The position numbers and the translations under genes were made by a program. This document shows, piece after piece, positions 1 through 10,925 of a DNA stretch of 64,000 nt. How positions within the stretch are numbered: position 1 is the stretch's first letter; every line of letters begins with the position of its first letter. Location: positions 98,729,868 through 98,793,867 of the forward strand of contig NC_084797.1 in the NCBI RefSeq assembly GCF_963169125.1. Reading direction: 5' to 3'. The DNA is from Humulus lupulus. Its lineage: Eukaryota; Streptophyta; Magnoliopsida; Rosales; Cannabaceae. The notes beneath the pieces were generated by a model. That model was not told where the DNA came from and did no database searches. It was given only the letters and a program-made list of their open reading frames with translations.

Positions 1-1098
1 ATGTGAATCTGCATTTCATAGTCACCAACAGTAGGTTGTTCCTGAATAACTTTGGTGCATAGGTTTCGATTTTAGGCATATTGAGTAGATCCTAAAACAT
101 GTCTAGGATTGTGATGTTCATAACTAGGTAATTTTTGGGTAAATTTAGGAAATACCCATTCGGGATATGGAAGACGAGAGGTTTTTAAGGTACAAAATAG
201 GGTAGCTTAGGGGTCACGTTTCTTAGGCGGTTTTTCTTAAAAACCCTTTCCCCAAGGCAAGTAATGGCCTGACTCTGCTGACACACGGATCCCTGAATAT
301 CAAGGGCCTGTTCGAAAACCTAGGCGCGTAGCATAGGCAACGGATGGCATCACACGGGCTGATATTGGATCAGCTCGTGTGTTAGGACCCCTAGCCTTTG
401 TTATTTCTCCTGTTCAAAAAATTATATGTCACCCACTAAAAACTTCGTCATTCTTATTTGATAGGCGAGCTGATGGCACCCAAGAAAGGTGCATCCCAGA
501 AAAACGTAGCTGGCTCATTGTCCCAGCAATCTCACAAGGGAAAGGAGGTCGTCCCTGATTCCCCCCTGCCTGAGTTTGGCCCTGTGGTGGAGAAGGAGGT
601 CGCGATCGCTCCTAATGCCTTTTTCGAGGCTGAAAGAATTTTCTCCAAGATAATGACACAAGAAAAGGTCAACAAGATCCTGCTTTCCCATAACATCAAG
701 GCTGGGACGGGGGCTCTCATCGCCCGACCTCCCTACGAGGGGGAGCGGAGCTGTGCACCACTCAAGGATGATTTCGCGGCCTGGAGTGACGAACACTTAA
801 AGGTCAGGGCCTTTCTCCCCCTCGACCAGTACTTCGCGGACTTCCTCAATTATGTGAGGCTGGCACCATTTCAACTTCCCCCGAACTCCTATCGTCTACT
901 AGCCAGGCTGAGGTATCTCTTCTAGAAGCAGATGTGGGAGGTCCCCACCCCTGCGGATATCCTTTATTTCTTTTGCTTCAAGGCCAGCCCAGATCAACGG
1001 GGATGAGGCGACGGGTTTTATTATCTGACTCGCTTCCCGAATTCACCCACAGTCATCGAACTGCCCAGCCATCCCAACGGCGCCCAGAATGGCCCTCG
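1..1098 (+). pseudogene. Tat-lineage extra ORF (PF04195-like) remnant, 5' part
   Basis: This is a broken copy of the extra protein of Tat-type gypsy elements. A likely start codon is at 473, just after an intron-like acceptor (TTTGATAG). The reading frame runs to a TAG at 923-925 and continues in the same frame, through a TGA at 1004-1006, to about 1,085. The conserved part, about residues 100-200, has the pattern FLPLDQYFADFLNY, then LAPFQLPPNSYRLLARL, then VPTPADILYFF. The same pattern recurs in the extra ORFs at 29,210 and 7,245 of this window (FPLYDFF, PFQITPN-YRV, VPSPHEINYLF). This resembles the 'putative gypsy type transposon' domain PF04195, whose function is unknown. The first 456 bases look like a non-coding leader. 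The right end is cut by a Tekay LTR fragment. It represents a different Tat subfamily from Tat-A and Tat-B. Confidence 0.7.
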
Positions 1099-2363
1099 TC
1101 CTCTGCTGCAGCCTAGCGCCGCGGCGCAGAAGAACAGGGTCGTGGCGCCCCTTCGCGAACCTAGAATTCTGGGTTTCTCCAAATGTTTTCCCCGAGCCAA
1201 AACACTCCCAAATCATTACCAAGACTTACCTAAGTCCCAAATTTAATTCAAAACCCCATATAGACCCCCTAACAACTCACAAACATCAACAATAAGCTCA
1301 ATCACACAATCAAACCTACAATTCTCCTTTTGGTTTAAAACTTCATAAACTTAAACCAAGCCTTTCAAAACTTAAACCAAAACTTATAAAACTTAAACCA
1401 TCCCTCATAATTCTTAAACCACACCAGCAATCGACCAAACAGAGATGCATGAAACCCTTACCTCAAGTGGAGATTCGACCTTGAGCTGCTTTCCCAATCA
1501 AATTCCAAATTTAATTCCACAAAATTCAAGCTGAACCTAACCACAATTCATCCAAAGAATTCACCAAACCAAACACACAATTCAATTCTCAAACCATGAT
1601 ATTCTTAGCTGAATTCTACAACATAATTTCACAGAATTCCCTTACCTCAATATGTAAAGCAATCCTCTAAGTTTTATGGCCTCAATTCCCTTCTTGATCC
1701 CACAAAAATTCAGAGATTCCTCTCCTTCCCTTCTGTTTTTCCCTAGTTTCCTCTAGAGCTCCCAAAGCCAAGCTCTTGCATAACATAAGGATGGGTACGT
1801 TCCAGCCTTTCCCCTCAGCCAAGGTTATCTATAACCAAGCCAAAAGACCCATTTGCCCTTCCATCTAACTCTCTTTCTAACTAAACCTCAAGGGCAGCCT
1901 AGACCTTTCCTATCCTTTTACATAAATACCACTTTCTCACTTAAAGTAACTATCCTCAATGGTCACCTATGGTTACCCAAGTTACTAAAATACCATTAAC
2001 CATTAACCAAAAAGTCCCCAACTAAATTATAATAATCCCGAAATACCCCGAGGCTCCTCACGAGTCGGGTATTAAATCCCATTGTGACTTTAAGCGGAAT
2101 AGCTCTCTAGGACCATCTCGGAACATGCATCACAGATATATTACCATTATATCACATATATTACATTTATGCCCTCAACGGGCTAAAATTACCAATTTTC
2201 CCCTAACAATCAAACGGAGCCCACATGCATATTTAATTGCCTAAACATGCACTCTAATCACATATTTATTAAATTCACATAAATTAACACAGTATAACAA
2301 TTATTGCCCTCTAGGCACACTAATCAAGGCTCCGAGCCTTATTAGCAAATTTGGGTCGCTATA
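1099..2363 (-). mobile_element. Tekay-type LTR fragment (minus)
   Basis: Reverse-strand copy of the first ~1.25 kb of the LTR seen complete at 44,355-46,680. It shares the start (TATAGCGACCC here, TGTAGTGACCC there), the 'CTAATAAGG...CCTTGATTAG' hairpin, and a GC-rich block around 1,110-1,150. The rest of the LTR (U5 side) is missing and the left end abuts the Tat ORF remnant, so no target-site duplication can be tested. It directly abuts the Tat-B integrase tail at 2,364. Confidence 0.8.
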
Positions 2364-2552
2364 GATTTGGTACTTAGAAGTGTTTTTCTTAACACTCGCG
2401 ATCAGGCTGCTGGAGTACTCGGACCGAACTGGGAAGGTCCATATCAAATTGAAGCAATTCTTCAACCAGGCACATACAAATTTGCTCGCTTAAATAGGAA
2501 TCTCGTTCCTCGCTATTGGAATGGAGAACACATGTGCAAGTATTATCAATGA
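2364..2552 (+). pseudogene. Tat-B integrase C-terminus
   Basis: Open frame of 62 codons ending in TGA (2550-2552). It carries the hallmark tail of Tat-lineage integrases: DLVLR at its start, LGPNWEGPYQI in the middle and VPRYWNGEHMCKYYQ at the end, the usual position of the pol stop codon. Everything upstream (protease, RT, RNase H, integrase core) has been lost at the junction with the LTR fragment at 2,363. The remains show that Tat-B runs on the plus strand, with its antisense ORF (5,133-7,630) and 3' LTR (8,523-9,149) downstream, the usual Tat order. Confidence 0.85.
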
Positions 2553-5132
2553 ACAATTCTTTTTAAAGAGTTGTCTTGTATTAATTTTACTTTTTACAAG
2601 TTTGTGAACAAGGGCCGACCAGTTAGATGGCTGGTCGCTTATAAGTGTAAGATCAATTTTCGATCACTCGTACAGACACGAATCTTGTCCATTTTATTAG
2701 GAGAAACAAAAGTAACTGTGCACAGCCAGTTATTCTTGCCCATTATTGTATTTATTACAAGTATTTGCTCATTATGTGTGTTGTTTTGCTATATTAGCAT
2801 TGATTGTTTACAAGTACGCAAGCAGTAATGTTCGAACTATTGGATTAGCTTATACAGGATCTTTATTTATTTTCATGTATATCTAATATTAAACAAATTA
2901 ATACAAGATAGCCTAAAACATGTTTCTAAAATTGAATTCAAAGAGAAACAAATAATATAATACTTACAGTATACGCAGCGGAATTAAGAGTCATTCCTTC
3001 AGTTTCTCTAACTCTTGTATCCTTTCTGTCGCAGAGTATTATCAAGAAACTGAACTGATCTTCTATTTTCTTCACAATCTTCCAATGTATCCTTAGAACC
3101 ACCTAGACTAGTGTGGCCAATTCTCAACACATGAGATAGATATAGAGAGAATAAGAGAAAATAACAAAGAGGTTTAGAAAAGGACTTGTGTTTAGAGAGA
3201 ATCTAAAACTATCAGAAAATCTGACTTGTGACTTATTAAACTTGTTTTTTGACTTCTCTCTAAGCACTCTTTTTATAGACTCAATTAGGCCATTTAATTT
3301 AATTAAAAAATCAATAAAATAATAGCCATTTTGAAGCCCTAGGTAGAAATTATCATGGGATATAAGCCCATGAAATTTCCCATTTGATTATAAACCCATT
3401 GGACTTAAAATCAAGGCATGTATTATTTTCTATTGATTTAATTAATTAAATAATTATTTAAATCCTTTATCAAATTAATTATTTATAATTTGAACCTTGA
3501 TTTAAATTTATTTATTAATTTAGATACCAATTTATCTTAATTAATAAATCTGCCATGATTTCTCTTTTCTTCTCAAAATTACACAACTCTGTGAAACTAT
3601 CCAAAATTGACCTGGTCAACTTTGATAATTCTAATTGATGATTAAATTAATTAATTGAGACTATCTAGATGATTTTATCCAAGGTACAATGGGGACCATG
3701 GGCCTATGAAATCAAGCTCCAATAAGTTATCATAAATCTAACAAATAAATTTACTAACTTATTAATTCCTCGTGACTCCACTATAGACTTGGAATTGCAC
3801 TCTTGAATTCATAGAACGCTCTATAACAAATATAGATACGCTATTAATTATCCATTGTTACAACCATAATTGTCACTCAATCCTCTATAGATGGTCTACA
3901 GTGAGATAGGACTAAAATACTGTTTTACCCCTCATTGTATTTTATCCTTAAAACACTTAGTTCCTTGTAAATGATATTTCAGTAAACTAATTTAATTACT
4001 GAAATGAGATCTCTATCATTTAACACCTTGAACCAAAATAAAAGGAAACCATCATTTCACTTCTTCATCAGAAGCTATAGATGTTCATATCTATGATTAA
4101 CACTCCCACTCAATTATACTACTGAGTTCCCAAGATGTAAGTATGGGCTAGTCCGTAGGGTAAGCTGGTAACAAACAAGTCAAAGAACTCAAATAATACA
4201 ATCAGTTAGAATACTAACCACTCAGAATTGAGATTGAATTGACCTGTGGTCAACTATATGATATGACTAGAATAGATAATAACGGTATGTTTACTTATCT
4301 TATCAACTGTCAATATCGGTCCTGTCCGATGTAACAAATACATCCGATCTTATCTACTTTGCTAATGTTTTGGAAAGAACATAAAACTGTAATGTGTAAG
4401 TAGATCATATCGTAGATTGGAAAGTCAGTGTAAATTCGGTGCACTGACTAATCTTAGGACTAACTTATTTTGAACATATAATCATATTTATATTCCACTG
4501 TGATTACGTCACTATAAATAAGATTAGCTATATGCTCGGGATTTAATAGAAGTTTATATTAAACAAATAATCATGAAAATAAAACATGTGAGCAAAGTGA
4601 TTGACCAAGTCAAAAAATGATTTCTATTCTTTTATTGATAATCAAATGAGATTACAAAGAATTTGAGTTTTAATTAGGGCATAAAACCACAACACGAACA
4701 TGTATTGGTCATGGAAAATGACCGAGAACCTTAGACTCCTCGATCACTTGGGGGGCATATAAGATACTAAGCGAGCAAAGCATATCAACATAAACATATG
4801 TAAACACACGAGAAAAATAAGGGAAAGCATACTACAACACTTAGAGTATTTTTAAAAAAATTAGTTAATTTTGTGAAATATTAATAAAGTGTTATGCTAA
4901 GTTTGGTCATACGAGCAGATGTTATAATAGCAATGAGAATGTATTATAATATCAAAATGAAACGTCCTTACACCGCGAGCAATTTCTGCTCAAATGTAAT
5001 TAAATATAATAAAAGGAAAGTAAAGCTACCTTAGGCAGCAAATTGTCTCAACACCACGAACAGTTTGTTCAGGTGTTTTATTTACATAAACAAAATTTTT
5101 ACTGTGCAGCTATAGAGGGGCTCCTGCTAAGG
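2553..5132. other. Tat-B spacer between pol and antisense ORF (interrupted)
   Basis: Non-coding spacer of Tat-B, about 720 bp once the copia solo LTR at 2,838-4,694 is removed. An open frame at 2,571-2,828 resembles nothing and is probably chance. The part at 4,695-5,132 holds AT-rich sequence and presumably the 3' UTR of the antisense ORF. Confidence 0.5.
2838..4694 (-). mobile_element. Ty1/copia solo LTR, TSD CGAAC
   Basis: A 1,857-bp LTR in minus orientation: sense start TGTTGTGGTTTTATGCCC at 4,694, sense end CCAATA at 2,838. It is flanked by the perfect 5-bp duplication CGAAC (2,833-2,837 and 4,695-4,699). It is the inverted homologue of the LTR at 52,012-56,379, which gives the boundaries independent support. 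It contains 'ACGCAGCGGAA' near 2,974, the reverse of the TTCCGCTGCGT motif that lies near the 3' end of the copia LTRs in this window. No internal region remains, so this is a solo LTR inside Tat-B. Confidence 0.92.
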
Positions 5133-7630
5133 CTATTGGTCGACTGAAGGTCTGGCTTGTTCGTCATCACCATCAATGCTTGTCACCAAGGAAATTTCAA
5201 GAGAATCTGAGGCATTTTGAGCATTTTTCTCCTCCTCTAGGCGAGCAGCACACTTGGTGAGTTCGGCTTGTCTTACCTGCTTGGGAAGGTGGTCAAAATT
5301 TTCCTTTGGATTATTCTTCCAAAACATGTAGAAGCAGTTGAAGGTGGCTCCTCGGAACCTCTCCAAGTTTTGGGAGTTTTTCTTCTCGAGCAGCATGACT
5401 CACTTTTCTAGACCAGTGCCCTCCTTCATGCTTGCCTCCAGATCCTCTTGAAGCTTGGCTGCTTCCTTGTAATTAGTCTCAAAGTCTTCCTTAAACTTCT
5501 CCTTGGAAGTAATAGCCTTGGCCAGATCTTCTTGGCTTTTCTTCAGCTCCTTGGTTAAAACAAAAATTTTGTCTTTAGCTGCTTTAACCTTGGCCTCCCA
5601 TACCTTGGTCTCCTCGACAGCTGCCTTAACCTTGGCTTCCCATACCTTGATCTCCTCGGCATGCTTTACATCGATTTCCTCAGCGCGGCGCCAGCCGTTG
5701 TTTATGGTCAAGATACCCTACGAACAGTAGAAGAATGAAGCTTTTAGGGCTCATCAAAGGAAATGTTATTCGAATAAAACACAATATAGAAGAAAATTAC
5801 ACTGAGGAATTCATTGAACCCACAAGCAAGGACCTGGCTGGGTTTCAATAAAGGAAGACAGGTGAAGGCCTCTTGGCTGCGAAGGTGCTTAGACAATTTC
5901 TGTAGCTTGTCGTTTGTTGAGCTATAGGCATTGCTTAGCAATTTTTCAGCCAAAGATTTCCCTGTATGGTCGATGGAGGGATCAGTGTGAGGAGGAGGAG
6001 GAGGAGGAGGAGGAGGCGTAGTTGATCAAGAAGGAAATGGAGCTAAAGGGACCTCTAGTCGAGCCCTTTTTCTTGAAGGTTTCCCACTGCCTTCTCCAGG
6101 GTTTCTTCTGCTCGACTTCTTCTTGCTCGCTAGAGTGTCTACAGAAGGGTAGATATCGAAAGCGTCGTCGAATGGCATGACTACAAAAAAAAAAAAAACA
6201 AGCAGATATGTCACGAAATAGTTTGGCACAATAACGAAACAAACTAAAAAGAAATTCTAAGTAGTATACCGGAACTATTATTACTAGTCTCTACATTATC
6301 TAAAGAACTATTACTACACTCACTACCTGCCTCGAAGAAGTTCGAGCTAAAACTACTAGTCATAAATTTAAATTTTCCATCCCTATCAAATAAATGATAA
6401 GGGATGGCTAGATTATTTAAGAGTGAGTAATCTATACCGTTCTTGTTGGAAGATTCGAGTATAGGACCACTATATTCTGGTAGTTTTTGTTTTCCCCTCC
6501 CATGTTAGGGATGGGTATTAGTTGCTCGAGTGTTGGGGGTAGGTTCTCGAATGGTCACCCCCGTTGGATGGTGCCTCTGGGGTTGTGACACATCCTGCTG
6601 CTGCTTAGGATTTTCTTGTCCTTCAGTGCCCTCTTTTGGTAGATTCCCTCACTTCCTGGTGAGGTTCTAAAAGGGCGAGCAGCCTTAAGTTGCTCTCCGT
6701 GACCAGCTCCTTGACACTTTTTTCTATATTCGTCATGCTGGCTAGGGCTATGGCTCTTATCTCCATTTCTGGAGTGGGGTCTGGTCGGTGCCATGGACCT
6801 AGATACAACACAAAACAACTAAGGACAAAGAAATATGAAAAATAACTAGATAAAAGTCAATCAGAGATTAAAAGTTTACCTCCTCGTGTGAAGGCCATGT
6901 TGTCTGTAACTTAGTCGATGACGAGGAAGTACTCTTGGAAGTACCTTCCTACATTGGACTTGTAGGTAATGTCACTCAGGAATGAGCGAGCAGATTCCTG
7001 GTGGTAGAAATGAAAGAACCCCATGTTGTTCTGATTTAGGTTGGATTTGAGGAGTAGGATAATGCCATTTTTTTGTGATTATATAAGATATAGAGTGTTG
7101 AAAGTACTCTATATCCATTGGGTGTTATTTGGAAAGGGGTGACCTCGAAATAATTGGCCAACCCCCGGAAAAATTTGTGCAAGGGCAAGATTGCCCCCGC
7201 TTCTATATGATACCTCGACCAGACGGTGTAGGTGCCTTCGGGCACATTTGCCCTCTAGTCGGGTGTAGGTTTGTACAGAGAAATCCCAGGAAGCCTGTAC
7301 TTCTTTGCTCAAGGGCCATCACAGGGGCGAGCTTTGGGCCGGATATCTGGTGGTGAAAAGTTTAAAAGTTGAGGATCGCTTGACGGATCCTCAACATTGG
7401 TTGTAGGCTGGTTGGAAGGAGAGTTTGTGGGTTTCTTTTTCTACAAGCAATGCATTTGACACGACCCATGTTTGATTGGTTCTATGACAGATTGTAAGGA
7501 GGACTGATCATAGGGTTTGGGTGTGAGGCTGAAGGCTCAAGAAAAGGCAGAGAAGGTTGTTCTTGATCCTCGAACAGCAAAGTGAAAATTCGTCATCTAT
7601 TGGTCTCTCACCTCCCCAGGGATCATGCAT
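5133..7630 (-). pseudogene. Tat-B antisense extra ORF (PF04195-like, coiled-coil C-terminus)
   Basis: Multi-exon gene on the strand opposite to Tat-B pol, collinear with the copy at 29,210-30,790. The start ATG (7,630) gives MHDPWGGERPID, as in the other copy. Exon 1 holds the conserved domain (EAGAILPLHKFF, then PFQITPNGYRV, 7,036-7,245) and ends near 6,884 at a GGTAAAC donor. Exon 2 starts near 6,800. A later exon starts near 6,180 after a pyrimidine tract. The last exons (5,133-5,711) encode a charged, heptad-like region with a repeated KVWEAKVKAA unit, a likely coiled coil. A run of GAG/CTC triplets at 5,990-6,015 codes for serines. Several frameshifts make it a pseudogene. Extra ORFs of this kind, including antisense ones, are known in Tat-lineage elements; their role is not. 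Confidence 0.75.
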
Positions 7631-8503
7631 GAATATCTGAGAAGAGCAAAGGGGAAGTGAGAATCTACGACCAACAGATGGAAGAAAGAGAAAAGCAAGG
7701 ATAATGTTGCTCGTGTATAAAAGTTAAGCTTTTATACGACCAGCAACATCCTGATTAAAACACAATGAACATGTGAGCAGGTTGAAAAAAAAGATCAGAA
7801 AGTGAATGTAAAATGTTTTTTTCGAAAATACTTTTCAACTCCAAAACAGGCAGGAAAAGCCCAGTTTTTTCGAAATACTCAAAATCAAATTTTCACTTCA
7901 ATTTTGGACCCGAAATCGGTGTACATATACCCCATATTCCTTCTAAGCATTGTTTTGTATGATATATTATCAAAAATATCTATTCTAGCATAGTTGTTTT
8001 ATGTATTTTTTTTCCTAAACCTGATTACCCAAAAAATTTCTCAAGAACAGTAGAAACTCAGTTACAAAAACTCGTGCATCTGAACAAAAATACATGATAA
8101 TAGCTACAAAGATAAGAGGATGGGTTCGAAAACTTACTAGGACTATGGATTGTAGGAGAAATCATTAAAGTTTTGCTTGGAGTTGCTCGAAGATGTCTGG
8201 AATCGCATTGGAGTCTCTGGGTTTTCTTGAAGGTTTTTCTGAATATTCTTGGAGTGAGAGAAGGTTCAGGTAAAAAATGAAAAAAGGTGAAGAGGCTTAT
8301 ATTTTTACTGCTCGGGGCTGTAATGGAAGGTAATAATGGGAATAGGGTTTCAATGCATGGGGAATCGTAATAACTGTCAAAATGTTTCTGGGAAACTGTA
8401 AAAGGCATGATTACTTACCTTTTCAAAAAAGTAAGTACTGACAGATGTCACAGGTTAGATGGATTGTTGGTCGAGTAAGTTTATTAAATTTTGATTGCAT
8501 TAA
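7631..8503 (-). promoter_or_regulatory. Leader/promoter region of the Tat-B antisense ORF
   Basis: Upstream region of the antisense ORF, between its start codon and the Tat-B polypurine tract. The part around 8,180-8,410 (minus strand) matches the corresponding upstream piece of Tat-A at 13,653-13,851: both have 'CTTGAAAAGGTAA' followed by ACAGTTTCC and AAACATTTGAC-like blocks, which look like an untranslated exon and a splice donor. The open frame at 8,058-8,408 is not thought to be coding. Confidence 0.5.
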
Positions 8504-8522
8504 AATAAACTTGGGGGGAAAA
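8504..8522 (+). promoter_or_regulatory. Tat-B polypurine tract
   Basis: AATAAACTTGGGGGGAAAA directly precedes the 3' LTR. The Tat-A copy has the related AATAAACTTGGGGCA in the same place (minus strand, 10,857-10,875). It is expected to prime plus-strand DNA synthesis. Confidence 0.7.
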
Positions 8523-9149
8523 TATTTACTTGAAAAATATTTTCTTGTTGGCGTGGCACAATAGGGACGTAAGTGGATAGCCTGTGACCATTTAGTGATG
8601 ACAGTCTGGTCGACCAACGACAAGGATAGCAAGCTGCTCGATGGATTCAAGAAAGATAGTGAATAGTATGACAGAAGATATGCTGACATATGCATATACA
8701 ATTATAAGTCAGATATTTCTAAGATATTTGACCCTCTTTATGTGTAACTATTATGAATTATGTTATTATTCAAATATGCTTATAACAAAGTTTAAACAAA
8801 GTCCATCGGCCCATATGTACATCCTTGAACCTATAAATAGGACTCATGGGATTCATTTAAGGAGGGGCAATAATATGTATTCAAAGAAAACTAGTGTTCT
8901 TATACATGACTTTTGTATTCCACTTTGGAGCTTGTAAAACTTAGTGAACCCTAGTTTGCTGATCGCAGGTTTCAGAGTTTACATTAATATAAGTTTACAT
9001 TAATATAAACACTAAGTAGACGTGAGTTATTACCAATCTCTAGGGCTGAACCACTATAAATTCTTCGTGTTGTTTAATTCTTGCATTCAACTAATTAAGT
9101 CTTATCATTTTTAGTGACTCCGTGTCATTGGCTAAATCATCAGTAAACA
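8523..9149 (+). mobile_element. Tat-B 3' LTR
   Basis: About 627-bp LTR homologous, in reverse orientation, to the Tat-A LTRs (10,202-10,856 and 33,557-34,180). Shared blocks in order: TATAAATA (8,832-8,839), 'GATCGCAGGTTT', 'CTGAACCACTATAAATTCTT', 'TGGCTAAATCATCAGTAAACA' up to the terminal CA at 9,149. The 5' terminal TG is not clear, so the left boundary is approximate. A 16-bp tandem duplication (GTTTACATTAATATAA twice) lies at 8,977-9,008. Confidence 0.8.
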
Positions 9150-9358
9150 GGGTTTCTATTAATTAAATAATAAATTTCTAAATTTTAAATATAATAAAAT
9201 TATGAAAAAAAATGAAAATTTTATTATAGTTTCATTTTATTCATTTTGAAATTTTATAAGAATTTCAAGTTATATATTATAAATAAATTTGAAATTATTA
9301 TAAAATTTAAATAAATTTATTCTTTACATTATGAATTTGGAATTTGAATACAAAAATG
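9150..9358 (+). repeat. ~210-bp AT-rich direct repeat, copy 1
   Basis: Closely similar to 40,127-40,330, for example around TTATAAGAATT, AAGTTATATATTATAAATAAATT and AATTTAAATAAATTTATT. If the large nested insertion at 9,436-39,953 is removed, the two copies lie about 0.45 kb apart in direct orientation. They could be LTRs of a small old element or a local duplication. Confidence 0.55.
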
Positions 9359-9435
9359 AGTGATTGATTATTTAGAGTTTAAATGGTTTATGATACATTG
9401 ATTTTGTAATTAGTGCTTGTAATAAATGATAAATG

Positions 9436-9745
9436 TGTTAGGATTTATACCCTAAAAGTATGAAATCATTTTATTGATTTAAATAAAAGTACAATTTTAT
9501 TATATTTCCTAATGGTTGATTCTGGAACTGAATAGTTATTGAGCTCAAATATATAATTTGATTATAGATTAATTATTCTCTAGTGAATTAATGGTACTTA
9601 AGGAACAGGAGGTCACTAGAAGGGTAAAACGACAATTTTGACCAGCTCTAATTAATGAACCAATAATTGGAGGACATAAATACATTTATTGATTATATCA
9701 ATGGAATACAAAGAAAACTCTGTAAATATAATTCTATAAATACTT
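9436..9745 (+). mobile_element. Ty1/copia LTR, 5' part (outer shell of nest)
   Basis: Begins TGTTAGGATTTATACCC, a typical copia LTR start in sense orientation, preceded by AAATG (9,431-9,435). The same AAATG follows the LTR end at 39,953. Internal blocks (TTGAGCTCAAAT, TTAATGGTACTTAAGGAA, GGGTAAAACGA) are the reverse of blocks in the copia LTRs at 37,300 and 50,500. At 9,745 the LTR is broken and joined to a copia gag fragment on the other strand. Confidence 0.8.
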
Positions 9746-9990
9746 AGTACATCACTCATACTAGCAAGCATGTAACACTTAGACTTGTTGTTGGATAAAA
9801 TCCAAGCATCATACTTCTCCCTAGTAGTTTTGGGAGCAATTGCAGCAAGGACCTTAGGACATTCCTCAGTAAAGACAAACTTGTGGTTCTCACAGATCAA
9901 AACAATGTTCATATTTGATTTCCATTTCATAAAATTATCATTGGTAAGTTTCTCGTTTGCAAGTAAAGCAATAATAGGGTTTGAAATAAA
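9746..9990 (-). pseudogene. Copia gag N-terminal fragment
   Basis: Minus-strand frame that reads NFMKWKSNMNIVLI, HKFVFTEECP and KCYMLASMSDVL. This is the N-terminal pattern of plant Ty1/copia Gag polyproteins, which encapsidate element RNA. It stops abruptly after SMSDVL at 9,745, where copia LTR sequence of the opposite orientation begins. Its upstream leader is split by Tat-A (10,202-34,180) and continues at 34,186-36,059, leading to a PBS at 36,060. Confidence 0.8.
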
Positions 9991-10201
9991 TAGAAAGCAA
10001 AATTTAATTTAGCATATATTATGAATATTAACAATTTTTGGAATAGTAAATATGATGTATGACTGCAATAAATTTAAAGAACACATAAAATTTAATTATT
10101 ACTAATTCCGTGATAAATTAATTTAAAAATCAATGGACTAGCCTTAGGGTAGGTCAGACTAATCTTAAATTTATTTTGAGACACTTTTCAAATTCATAAG
10201 T

Positions 10202-10856
10202 TGTTGACCCCTGATTTGGTCAATGACATTGAGTCAAATTTATGATATAGAATAAGAACTGAACTTAAGAATAAGAAACGACACAAAGAATTATAGTGGT
10301 TCGACCCTGCTGATCAGTAATGACCTACATCCACTAGTACTCTTATTTATGTAAATTCTCAAAACCTGCGATCAGATGAGCCTGAGTCAACTAAGTTTCA
10401 CAAGCTGAGAGAGAGGATACAACATGTGGATAATATCTTCAGATCCTTAGAATTCTTTGAAAGTAAAGAATTATACCGTAAATACCAAATGAGTTCTTGA
10501 GTCCTCTATTTATAAACTCAAGAATGTACATAGATGGGCCACGCGTCTTGCATAACTTGTGCAACAAGTAAATATAAATTAATAGGTAAATAATACACTT
10601 TGTAATAGATATCTCACAAATATCTGCTTATTAAACTAAATTTGAACTTTAACTACATTTAACCGAGCAGCCCTAGTCGCATGTCTTTTGTTAACTTCTT
10701 TTGTTGTTGCTCCTTATATGTTCGGAATTCATTTGATAACATGTTTTCCTCTCCTGTCTAGTCATGAGTCTACTAGTCCTCTATAAATATCTCATCAAGT
10801 GTCTTGCATGTGCCTTATGTTTGCTCCATGTCATCATGCTAAATTTTTGGGAAACA
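10202..10856 (-). mobile_element. Tat-A 3' LTR
   Basis: 655-bp LTR in minus orientation (sense TGTTTCCC at 10,856 to GGGGTCAACA at 10,202), clearly homologous to the 5' LTR at 33,557-34,180. The sense strand has a TATA-like TTTATAAATAG near 10,506-10,516. The PPT lies immediately upstream (to the right), proving that this is the 3' LTR. The left flank TAAGT (10,197-10,201) matches TAGGT (34,181-34,185) at the far end of Tat-A with one difference. Confidence 0.88.
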
Positions 10857-10925
10857 TATGCCCCAAGTTTATTATGATGCGAACAACATTAAATAAACTT
10901 ACTCGATCAGAATTCACCAACCAAT
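10857..10925 (-). promoter_or_regulatory. Tat-A PPT and subterminal region
   Basis: On the minus strand AATAAACTTGGGGCA runs directly into the LTR start, matching the Tat-B PPT. The region is interrupted at 10,926 by a Tekay solo LTR and continues at 13,653. Confidence 0.7.

Noticed and set aside
8058..8408. 116-codon minus-strand frame upstream of the Tat-B antisense ORF
   Set aside because: The Tat-A homologue of this stretch (13,653-13,851) is not open in the same frame; better explained as a leader exon and intron.
10202..10856. 3' LTR of Tat-B
   Set aside because: It has the wrong orientation for Tat-B, and Tat-B already has its own 3' LTR at 8,523-9,149. It belongs to Tat-A, with which it shares the flanking TAAGT/TAGGT.
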